From assembly GCA_044370375.1 (NCBI GenBank), contig JBILVQ010000192.1:1-5737 (forward strand): DNA of 5,737 bases. The letters are read 5' to 3'. The notes below the pieces were generated by a model. The model did no database searches. It worked only from the letters and a program-made list of their open reading frames with translations, and had not been told where the DNA came from. Of the stretch, positions 1-5,550 are shown piece after piece (the stretch's first letter is position 1; each line of letters starts with the position of its first letter). This DNA comes from JBILVQ01 sp044370375. Lineage in GTDB: Bacteria > Bacteroidota > Bacteroidia > UBA4408. The translations under genes and the position numbers were made by a program.

Positions 1-11
1 TAAAATTAAAA

Positions 12-581
12 ATGATAGAAAAATTAAAGGCATATTTTGCTAACAACTTTAAGACAACAACAACCGACATAGAAAAGGTTGTATCTGCATTCATAGAAAA
101 AACCGTTAAAAAAAACGAAACCCTAATTTCAAAAGGAGATATTTGTAGATATACATATTTCGTTTGCAAGGGTTCAGTTCGGGCATACTTTATTGATGAC
201 GATGGACAAGAAGCAACAAGATATATTGCTCTTGAAAACCAATTTATTACTACTATACACTCCTTCATTTCGCAGACCCCTACCAATGAATTTATAGCAG
301 CAACTGAACAAGCAGTAGTTCTTCAAATATCATACAACGACTTTAAAAATTTAATTGAAACAACAGCTCTAGCTCGAGATTTATACAATAAGCAACTTGA
401 AGTTGCCTATATTACTAATCATTGGCGGTTGGAGAGTTTTTTAAAGATGTCTGCCAAGGAGCGATACGACTTTTTGTTGCAAACTAATCCAGGCATAATT
501 CAGAGATTATCAAACAAGATTGTAGCAAGCTATTTAGGAATAACCCAAGAAAGTTTGAGCCGAATTAAAGGTAAAAAGTGA
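12..581 (+). CDS. Crp/Fnr family transcriptional regulator
   Basis: This 189-residue protein has the two-part layout of Crp/Fnr regulators. Residues about 25-112 form a cyclic-nucleotide-binding-like beta-roll (ETLISKGD, then FVCKGSVRAYF, then DDDGQEATRYI). A long dimerisation helix follows at about 113-145. The C-terminal winged helix-turn-helix runs from about 148, with the typical Bacteroidota signature RYDFLLQTNPGIIQR and then VASYLGITQESLSRIK as the DNA-reading part. The phosphate-binding cassette of true cAMP receptors (GE...RxA) is not recognisable, and there is no Fnr-type cysteine cluster, so the effector is unknown and may not be cAMP. The length is normal for this short subfamily, which usually ends right after the SLSRI helix. 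Only 11 bases precede the ATG, so its promoter cannot be judged. It lies 72 bases upstream of the TonB receptor gene on the same strand, and control of that operon is a guess from position. Confidence 0.93.
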   Translation: MIEKLKAYFANNFKTTTTDIEKVVSAFIEKTVKKNETLISKGDICRYTYFVCKGSVRAYFIDDDGQEATRYIALENQFITTIHSFISQTPTNEFIAATEQAVVLQISYNDFKNLIETTALARDLYNKQLEVAYITNHWRLESFLKMSAKERYDFLLQTNPGIIQRLSNKIVASYLGITQESLSRIKGKK

Positions 582-653
582 TTTTTTATCATTTGTCAAT
601 GTTTTTCTTTTTAATAAACTTCAATTTTGTCGCCATAAATCAAATCAGGGTTT

Positions 654-3077
654 ATGGTAAAAAAAATAAAATACTTGCTGCTTGCTACATCTTTTTTCTT
701 TGCATTCTCTGCAAATGCTCAAAAGTACACCTTATCAGGATACTTGAAAGACAGTTTAACCAATGAGTTTCTCATAGGGGCAACAGTGCAAATTGAAAAA
801 ACTTCAATAGGTGCCTCTTCAAATGCATATGGTTATTATTCATTGACGGTTGAAAAAGGAAAATCAAATTTAATAGTTAATTATATAGGTTATGAGAGGA
901 AGATAATCTTTATTGATGTTACTTCAAATGTAACACTTGACATTTTATTGAAAGAGAAAGGCACCTCTTTGAACGAAGTTGTAGTTTCTTCAACAAGAAA
1001 TGATAACAAAATAGTCAGTACAGATATGTCTGTGGAAAAAATAACTGTAAAGGAAATCAAGCAGATCCCTATGGTGCTCGGTGAAGCAGATGTCATCAAG
1101 TCTATTCAACTCCTCCCAGGTGTTTCTGCTCCCAATGAAGGTTCGGGAGGTTTTAATGTAAGAGGAGGATCTGCAGACCAAAATTTGATTTTATTAGATG
1201 AAGCCATTGTTTACAATCCGTCTCATTTATTTGGTTTTTTCTCTGTTTTTAATGCTGATGCACTCAAAGATGCTACCATATACAAGGGCGGAATACCTTC
1301 AAAATATGGTGGTAGGCTTTCCTCCGTATTAGACATTAGAATGAAAGAAGGTAACAATAAGAAATTTACCGCAACAGGCGGAATTGGGCTATTATCAAGT
1401 AGGTTAACGATAGAAGCACCAATTGGCAAAGTGTACGAAGAAGGTGCAAATGGTTCTTTTCTTCTGTCAGCAAGAAGGTCTTATGCAGATATATTCTTAC
1501 CGCTTTCATCCGATACAACTATCAATCGTAACAAACTTTATTTCTATGACCTCAATTTGAGGAGCAACTATCGTTTATCTTCCAAAGATAGAATATTCCT
1601 GTCAGGGTACTTCGGTAGGGATAAAATAGATGTGCCTAATGGGTTTGGAAATACTTGGGGGAATATAACAAGTACATTGCGCTGGAATCACTTGTTTAGT
1701 CCAAAACTATTTATGAATGTTAGTGCCATTTATTCTAACTACGATTATGAAATAACTTTTTATCCGGGTAATAGTTTTCAATGGAACTCTTCACTTTCAA
1801 ATGTAAACTTCAAAGCTGATTTTGACTATTATGCAGGAGAAAAGCACAAAATAAAGTTTGGTATAGGTTCCATTTTATATCAATTCAATCCGGGAAATAT
1901 TAAACCTTTTGGAGCAAAATCTACAATTAATCCAACCAATTATAAGGAAAAAAGGGCTGTAGAGAATTATGCATACTTACAGGACGATTATCGGATTTCT
2001 AACAGACTTACAATAATGTACGGATTACGAATATCTCAATTCGCTCAAATGGCGAACGATTCCATTTCAGTATATGAGAATGGAAAAGCGGTTATTTATA
2101 ATCCTATTATCGATAATTATGAGGAAGGAACCATTTCATCTTACAAAAAATATGCAAAAAATAAACTCCTAAACAATTCATTTGGCTTTGAACCACGCCT
2201 CAGTGTGAATTATCAAGCAAATGACGTGTCGAGTATCAAATTGGGTTATAACCGAATGTTCCAGTATATTCATTTGCTTTCTACTGCAACTTCTCCAACT
2301 CCATTAGATATCTATACACCAAGTTCTTCATTTATAAAACCACAAATTGCTGACCAAATTGCTACGGGCTATTTCCGAAATGTTAAAGACAATACTTATG
2401 AATTTAGTATTGAAGCCTATTACAAATGGATGCAAAACCAATTTGACTTTATTGATGGTGCTTCACCACTTCTCAATAATTCTCCTGAAACTATCATTCT
2501 CAATGGCGATGCAAGATCTTATGGTTTAGAATTTATGGTAAAGAAAAGTGAAGGAAGGTTTACTGGTTGGATTAGTTACACATTATCAAAAGCCGAACGC
2601 AGAACTCCAGGAGTTGATGGTGGAAAAGGAGTTAATAATGGAGCGTACTATTCAACAAATTATGACAAGCCTCACAATATTGCCATTACAGGAAACTATA
2701 AAATTTCAGAGAAATGGTCCATTTCCGCAAACTTCATTTACCAATCAGGAAGACCAGCTACCTATCCAGAATCAAAATACTCATTTAATGGACTTTCTAT
2801 ACCGGAATATAGTGAACGTAATGCCTATCGAATGCCCGATTATCACCGATTGGATATTGCAGCTACGTTAAAAGGTAAACAAACAAAACGGTGGAAAAGT
2901 CAATGGGTATTTGGTATTTACAATATGTATAACCGTCAAAATGCCGCGAATATTACCTTCAAAGAAACCTTGACCAACAACAATAGTGAAACTGGATTAG
3001 GAACAGGTAACAACAAGGCATATAAGCTTACTTACTTTGGTATAGTACCAAGCATTAGTTACGAGTTTAAATTTTAA
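654..3077 (+). CDS. TonB-dependent outer-membrane receptor with carboxypeptidase-like N-terminal domain
   Basis: This 807-residue outer-membrane transporter is expected to bind a substrate at the cell surface and import it with energy from TonB-ExbBD. Residues 1-23 are a signal peptide (lysines, then LLLATSFFFAFSANAQ). Residues about 24-103 are a carboxypeptidase-D regulatory-like beta-sandwich (GATVQIE, AYGYYSLTVEKG, VNYIGYE). A TonB-box-like strand SLNEVVVSST follows at 105-114. The plug spans about 120-235 and contains IQLLPGVSAPNEGSGGFNVRG, a DEAIVYNPSHLFGFFSVFN segment and YKGGIPSKYGGRLSSVLDIR. The rest is a 22-strand-type barrel ending in the aromatic terminus SYEFKF expected for BAM-dependent insertion. 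The length is typical for the DUF4249-associated receptors. The start is fixed because an in-frame stop lies at 636-638 and the first ATG is at 654, directly before the signal peptide. The gene is followed 11 bases later by the DUF4249 lipoprotein, its probable partner. The substrate is not predictable from sequence alone. Confidence 0.96.
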   Translation: MVKKIKYLLLATSFFFAFSANAQKYTLSGYLKDSLTNEFLIGATVQIEKTSIGASSNAYGYYSLTVEKGKSNLIVNYIGYERKIIFIDVTSNVTLDILLKEKGTSLNEVVVSSTRNDNKIVSTDMSVEKITVKEIKQIPMVLGEADVIKSIQLLPGVSAPNEGSGGFNVRGGSADQNLILLDEAIVYNPSHLFGFFSVFNADALKDATIYKGGIPSKYGGRLSSVLDIRMKEGNNKKFTATGGIGLLSSRLTIEAPIGKVYEEGANGSFLLSARRSYADIFLPLSSDTTINRNKLYFYDLNLRSNYRLSSKDRIFLSGYFGRDKIDVPNGFGNTWGNITSTLRWNHLFSPKLFMNVSAIYSNYDYEITFYPGNSFQWNSSLSNVNFKADFDYYAGEKHKIKFGIGSILYQFNPGNIKPFGAKSTINPTNYKEKRAVENYAYLQDDYRISNRLTIMYGLRISQFAQMANDSISVYENGKAVIYNPIIDNYEEGTISSYKKYAKNKLLNNSFGFEPRLSVNYQANDVSSIKLGYNRMFQYIHLLSTATSPTPLDIYTPSSSFIKPQIADQIATGYFRNVKDNTYEFSIEAYYKWMQNQFDFIDGASPLLNNSPETIILNGDARSYGLEFMVKKSEGRFTGWISYTLSKAERRTPGVDGGKGVNNGAYYSTNYDKPHNIAITGNYKISEKWSISANFIYQSGRPATYPESKYSFNGLSIPEYSERNAYRMPDYHRLDIAATLKGKQTKRWKSQWVFGIYNMYNRQNAANITFKETLTNNNSETGLGTGNNKAYKLTYFGIVPSISYEFKF

Positions 3078-3088
3078 AGAAAACAAAA

Positions 3089-3943
3089 ATGAACTTAATA
3101 AAAAAAATCTGTATTTTGATAGCAACAGCTACTCTTTTCTCTTCTTGCGAAAAAGAAATAAATATTGATTTGAATAATACTAGTCCCAAACTAGTAGTAG
3201 AAGGGAATGTTCTATGGGGTATTGACAGTACTATAAATCAGCAAGAATTAAAGCTCAGCCTTTCCGCTAGTTTTACAGGCAATACTAATCCATTGCCTAT
3301 AACAAACGCAATCGTTATGGTAAATGATGGAACAAATACATACACATATAATCATATCGAAAATGGTATTTATAGGAGTAGTTATATTGCAGCAATCAAC
3401 AAAACGTATAAGCTAATTATAAAATATGACGGAGATGAATATAATGCTTATGAAACTCTGAAAGCAGCAGGTGCCGCTATAGATAGTCTTACGGTAAATT
3501 ATTTCCCTACTGCTTTAGGTAGTCCAGAAGGTAATTTCATCACAGTAAACACAACTGATCCTTTGAATGAAAGAAACTTCTATTTATGGCAATTGTATAT
3601 AAACGAGCAGTTAATGATAAATCCTTCACCAGGTAACATTTATAGAGTCATTCAAAAAGATGACTTTTTCAACGGACAACCTTTAATTAACTATTTGCCA
3701 TTTGATAATTTTCCTGTTGTTACTGCCGACATAGCAAGATTACATCAGCTAAACATCTCTGAACAAATGTATAATTACTATTACTCTATATTCAATTTAA
3801 CGGCATCATCGCCAGTTTCTGGTGATGTACCACCAGGAAGAATAAAAGGTAATATCGTGAATTTAGATAAACCTGATAAAAACGCCTTAGGCTACTTTGG
3901 TGCTTGTGGTATATCAATCAAAACAAAAAAAATATTACAATAG
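3089..3943 (+). CDS. DUF4249 domain-containing outer-membrane lipoprotein
   Basis: This 284-residue lipoprotein belongs to the DUF4249 family, whose genes regularly sit beside TonB receptors in Bacteroidota; the molecular function is unknown. Residues 1-19 form a lipoprotein signal peptide, with the lipobox LFSSC placing the acylated cysteine at position 20. The mature protein starts CEKEINIDL. The Lys-Glu just after the cysteine resembles the lipoprotein export signal that sends flavobacterial lipoproteins to the cell surface, so a surface location next to the receptor is likely (inference). Family-like features are the opening EINIDLNNTSPKLVVEGN, the beta-rich middle (NAIVMVNDGTNTYTY) and the closing GNIVNLDKPDKNALGYFGA segment. 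The 11-base gap to the receptor stop and the A-rich leader (aaagaaaacaaaa) point to one shared transcript. By analogy with SusD-type partners it may capture ligand for the receptor, but it has no sequence resemblance to SusD. Aspartate codons are 10 GAT and 4 GAC, in contrast to the gene at 4321-4899. Confidence 0.92.
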   Translation: MNLIKKICILIATATLFSSCEKEINIDLNNTSPKLVVEGNVLWGIDSTINQQELKLSLSASFTGNTNPLPITNAIVMVNDGTNTYTYNHIENGIYRSSYIAAINKTYKLIIKYDGDEYNAYETLKAAGAAIDSLTVNYFPTALGSPEGNFITVNTTDPLNERNFYLWQLYINEQLMINPSPGNIYRVIQKDDFFNGQPLINYLPFDNFPVVTADIARLHQLNISEQMYNYYYSIFNLTASSPVSGDVPPGRIKGNIVNLDKPDKNALGYFGACGISIKTKKILQ

Positions 3944-4149
3944 AAAATTTAGAACTAAATGCACTTGCTTTTGTCATTAGTGTATAAGTCAAAACCACAC
4001 CTTCTATACTTTCAATTTCAATCATTCAGAATAGAACAGCAAAATTTAAAGTGAACAATCTCTTTGGAGCATTAGATCAGATAGGCAGAATGATTGTTAA
4101 ACGGAAATACAAATACACAAGTGACTATTAACTAGACAGAAACATCAGC
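3944..4149. other. intergenic stretch after the receptor operon, no gene recognised
   Basis: I see no convincing gene here. Just after the DUF4249 stop there is a small AT-rich dyad, ATTTAG-aa-CTAAAT (3947-3960), with no T-run behind it, so it is a poor terminator. A stop-free stretch of 47 codons runs from 3988 to the TAA at 4129-4131 in the + direction. It has no upstream ATG and its translation (it includes FKVNNLFGALDQIGRMIVKR) matches no family I can name. It could be the degraded 3' end of a gene or simple chance in AT-rich DNA. The block ends where the attC-like inverted repeat begins. Confidence 0.5.
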
Positions 4150-4283
4150 AGCTAACAGCATGCAAGCGATAGCCGCTGGTTCAGCACTAATTTGGAAGTT
4201 CGAATTTCTTTTATAAATTTGTAATCGGTTTGCAGTTCAGTGCTTCGATATCGGGCCCATCGCTAGGATGAAAAACGTTATGT
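4150..4283. repeat. attC-like imperfect inverted repeat (possible gene-cassette boundary)
   Basis: The ends of this 134-base element are AGCTAAC (4150-4156) and GTTATGT (4277-4283). Each matches 6 of 7 positions of the integron attC core boxes RYYYAAC and GTTRRRY. Between them the two halves pair in order: AGCGAT (4165-4170) with ATCGCT (4259-4264), AGCACT (4183-4188) with AGTGCT (4239-4244), and a central CGAATTT (4201-4207) with AAATTTG (4215-4221, one G-T pair). This gives a long interrupted hairpin with mismatched bulges, as in attC sites, and the length is inside the usual attC range of roughly 60-140 bases. From memory, similar CTAACA...CGTTATGT dyads occur between genes in other Bacteroidota, but I cannot check this here. 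No integron integrase is in the window. It could instead be a dispersed intergenic repeat unrelated to integrons. Confidence 0.5.
4191..4221 (+). promoter_or_regulatory. Bacteroidota-type primary sigma promoter for the DJ-1/PfpI gene
   Basis: TTTG at 4191-4194 and TAAATTTG at 4214-4221 are separated by 19 bases. This matches the Bacteroidota vegetative promoter (TTTG or TTG near -33, TAnnTTTG near -7) in both boxes and in spacing. Transcription would begin at about 4227-4229, giving a leader of roughly 92 bases to the ATG at 4321. The site lies in the central loop of the attC-like repeat, and its -7 box is also the 3' arm of the central small stem. In a region of this base composition one box by chance is easy, but both with correct spacing is less so. 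Confidence 0.5.
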
Positions 4284-4320
4284 AAAGACCTCTGATGAAA
4301 CCAAAACGGACAATAATAAA

Positions 4321-4899
4321 ATGAAAAAAGCAGTAATTGTAGCATTTGACAAGTTCACTGACATTGATATATTTTTAGCTTGGGACCTACTAAACCGAGT
4401 TAAATTTCGTGACAAAGAATTTCAAGTAAAAATTGTTGGGACAGAATCAACCCATAAATCTGTGTGTGGACTCGACCTAAAAACACACGGATTTATTGAA
4501 GAGTGCAATGATGCGGACCTTGTATTTTTTGGAAGCGGACCAGGGACAAGAAACGTTATCAAGGACGAACTTTATTTAAATCGCTTTAATCTTGACCCAA
4601 GCCGACAAATAATTTGCTCAATGTGTTCTGGTGCTTTAATAATTGCAGCACTTGGACATCTAACTGGACTTTCCGCAACAACTTATCCGACTGCCTTTGA
4701 AGCTTTGAAGAATTATGGTGTTGAAGTCCTAGAAGACAAACATTTGGTAACTCATGGTAACGTTGGGACAGCAGCAGGTTGTTTGGCAGCCGTTGACCTA
4801 GTTGGTTGGGCAATTGAAAAACTTTACGACAGCAAATATAGGGAAGACGTTATTGCGTCTGTTTTACCGATTGGGCAAGGACAAGTTTGTATTTACTAG
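4321..4899 (+). CDS. DJ-1/PfpI family protein
   Basis: This 192-residue cytoplasmic protein is a class I glutamine-amidotransferase-like fold of the DJ-1/PfpI superfamily. The N-terminus MKKAVIVAFDKFTDIDIFLAWDLL gives the first strand and the acidic residues (D14, D16) that usually sit beside the reactive cysteine. GSGPG at 71-75 is the GGPG-like loop. ICSMCSGALIIAA places the nucleophile elbow at Cys102, followed by the LTGLSATTYP motif. A THGNVGTAAGCLAAVDL segment (144-160) matches the C-terminal signature of isocyanide-hydratase-like and AraC-linked DJ-1 proteins. The histidine commonly found in ATTH is Tyr122 here, so the catalytic dyad may be altered. The reaction is not assignable; members include isonitrile hydratases, glyoxalases, deglycases and non-enzymes. 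It stands alone between a 5' attC-like repeat with a promoter and a 3' hairpin. Aspartate codons are 12 GAC and 2 GAT, unlike the upstream operon, which suggests acquisition from elsewhere. Confidence 0.92.
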   Translation: MKKAVIVAFDKFTDIDIFLAWDLLNRVKFRDKEFQVKIVGTESTHKSVCGLDLKTHGFIEECNDADLVFFGSGPGTRNVIKDELYLNRFNLDPSRQIICSMCSGALIIAALGHLTGLSATTYPTAFEALKNYGVEVLEDKHLVTHGNVGTAAGCLAAVDLVGWAIEKLYDSKYREDVIASVLPIGQGQVCIY

Positions 4900-4918
4900 T
4901 AAACAGAATAAAGGCTAC

Positions 4919-5004
4919 ACACAACATTTAGCCTCGCAGCCGAAACAGACCTTTTTTAAAGCCGCCATGAAAGAGCGGCTTTCTTGTTCTATTCGCTGTT
5001 AACT
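4919..5004. other. weak candidate for a second attC-like boundary
   Basis: If the DJ-1 gene is a cassette, a second boundary should follow it. ACACAAC (4919-4925) and GTTAACT (4998-5004) each match 6 of 7 positions of RYYYAAC and GTTRRRY, and lie 86 bases apart end to end, a normal attC size. The inner arms pair poorly, apart from AGCCG (4938-4942) with CGGCT (4976-4980), which competes with the terminator-like stem. A small perfect dyad, AGGCTA (4912-4917) with TAGCCT (4929-4934), overlaps its left end. I regard this as suggestive only. Confidence 0.18.
4958..4982 (+). terminator. terminator-like hairpin after the DJ-1/PfpI gene
   Basis: AAAGCCGC (4958-4965) and GCGGCTTT (4975-4982) form a perfect 8-bp stem with a 9-base loop, 58 bases after the stop codon. 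A T-run precedes the stem (4952-4957) and a mixed T-rich stretch (cttgttctatt) follows it. The stem is strong, but the missing run of U after it makes intrinsic termination only probable. With A before and T after the GC core it is partly symmetrical and could act on both strands. Confidence 0.5.
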
Positions 5005-5247
5005 AAAAACCACGCCTTGTACAGGCACCGCTTGGGTACTTAGTACGGCTTGCTTTTGTACTTAGGCTGCATTTTGGTTTGGGATTTTGCGGGCTCGGGG
5101 GCTACAATTGATTTATGAAGATATGAATGATAAAGTCCAGAAAATTCGAGCCTAATTGCCCCTGGAACTCAATTTTTTGTGGGGCAGTACCTGCCCGCCC
5201 CGTAAAGCAAAATTACAAAACAGATCACCTAACCACAAGAAATTAGC
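5005..5247. other. non-coding, GC-richer region with several short dyads
   Basis: No gene is supported here. The stretch is visibly richer in G and C than its surroundings and holds short repeats. GTACTTAG occurs directly repeated at 5036-5043 and 5058-5065, and the first copy is also part of the palindrome GTACT-t-AGTAC (5036-5046). GGCTCG (5092-5097) pairs with CGAGCC (5147-5152). TGCCCC (5157-5162) pairs with GGGGCA (5181-5186), and GGGCAG (5182-5187) pairs with CTGCCC (5191-5196) across a 3-base loop; the last two pairings exclude each other. This may be the remains of a mobile element end or a structured RNA. I cannot match it to a known family. Confidence 0.4.
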
Positions 5248-5300
5248 CGTTTGGAATCGTTTGTTATCCGTTTGGAAACGGATGGAAACGATTCCAAACG
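5248..5300. repeat. 53-base nested perfect inverted repeat
   Basis: The outer arms CGTTTGGAATCGTTT (5248-5262) and AAACGATTCCAAACG (5286-5300) are perfect 15-bp complements. Inside them, ATCCGTTT (5266-5273) and AAACGGAT (5276-5283) are perfect 8-bp complements around a GG centre. The only unpaired bases are gtt on the left and gg on the right between the two stems, plus the turn. CCGTTTGGAA also occurs as a direct repeat at 5247-5256 and 5269-5278, so the structure is built from two copies of one motif and its reverse. No run of T follows, so it is a poor intrinsic terminator. It could be a cruciform, a REP-like palindrome, a protein-binding site or an RNA hairpin. Confidence 0.85.
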
Positions 5301-5311
5301 CTTATGGGGCA

Positions 5312-5341
5312 TTTGGTTTTAAAGGACTTTGTTTATCTTTG
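5312..5341 (+). promoter_or_regulatory. candidate Bacteroidota-type promoter
   Basis: TTTG at 5312-5315 and TATCTTTG at 5334-5341 match the -33 and -7 boxes of the Bacteroidota vegetative promoter. The spacer is 18 bases, one short of the usual 19-21. A transcript would start near 5347, but no gene follows for about 200 bases. Either it reads into the secreted-protein gene at 5551, makes a small RNA, or is the leftover promoter of a lost element. It begins 11 bases after the 53-base hairpin. Confidence 0.33.
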
Positions 5342-5502
5342 AAAGAAAACTGCAAGAAAAATATGGTTTTTATGCGGGTATAAGCAAGTTAGCCACAACC
5401 TCAAAAAATTGCATCGTCCTAAAATAGGTTGACTAAAAAACCAAGACATTTAACAATCTTGTTATCATAAAGAATAAACAAGGTAAATAAAATTAAAACT
5501 CC
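5342..5502. other. intergenic leader region upstream of the secreted-protein gene
   Basis: There is no coding sequence that I can support here. Two dyads are visible. CCTA-aaa-TAGG (5418-5428), inside a gtcctaaaataggttgac context, resembles ends I associate with Bacteroidota insertion sequences, but no transposase or partner end is present. TAACAA-tc-TTGTTA (5451-5464) is a perfect 14-base palindrome lying 39 bases upstream of the candidate ECF promoter, a plausible position for a regulator site. From about 5434 the base composition drops back to strongly AT-rich. Confidence 0.35.
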
Positions 5503-5528
5503 TGTAACTATTATAATGTTGGGTCGTC
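5503..5528 (+). promoter_or_regulatory. candidate ECF-sigma promoter of the secreted-protein gene
   Basis: TGTAAC (5503-5508) and CGTC (5525-5528) are separated by 16 bases, which is the layout of ECF sigma promoters (an AAC-containing -35 and a CGTC-type -10). Transcription would start near 5535, leaving a leader of about 16 bases before the ATG at 5551. A TATAAT lies within the spacer at 5512-5517, but there is no matching TTGACA, and Bacteroidota primary sigma does not favour that form. No TAnnTTTG box lies at a suitable distance. Confidence 0.4.
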
Positions 5529-5550
5529 ATATACTTAAAAAACAAGAAAA

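Noticed and set aside
592..629. Promoter for the receptor operon (TTTG 592-595, CAATTTTG 622-629)
   Set aside because: The -7 box misses its first T and the spacing is 26 bases instead of about 19-21; the leader would be under 20 bases. The operon promoter is therefore not assigned.
578..766. 62-codon ORF between the regulator and the receptor
   Set aside because: Mostly overlaps the receptor signal peptide in another frame; hydrophobic only because the DNA is T-rich.
3947..3960. Terminator for the receptor/DUF4249 operon (ATTTAG-aa-CTAAAT)
   Set aside because: AT-only short stem apart from one G-C pair, a loop of two bases and no following T-run.
4802..5002. 66-codon ORF overlapping the end of the DJ-1/PfpI gene
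   Set aside because: It is out of frame with the clear family gene, ends by reading through the terminator-like hairpin, and shows no recognisable features.
5156..5383. 75-codon ORF on the + strand
   Set aside because: It runs through the GGGCAG dyad and the whole 53-base palindrome, starts within a dyad arm, has no signal, domain or plausible leader, and its composition (many Trp, Lys, Asn with Cys) follows the repeats. Treated as chance.
5227..5394. attC-like pair ACCTAAC (5227-5233) and GTTAGCC (5388-5394)
   Set aside because: The core boxes fit (7/7 and 6/7) but the span of 168 bases is long and nothing beyond CTAAC/GTTAG pairs between the arms; the 53-base hairpin inside is not centred.
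5511..5518. TATAAT as a standard -10 box for the secreted-protein gene
   Set aside because: No -35 box at 16-18 bases upstream, and Bacteroidota primary sigma uses TAnnTTTG rather than TATAAT.
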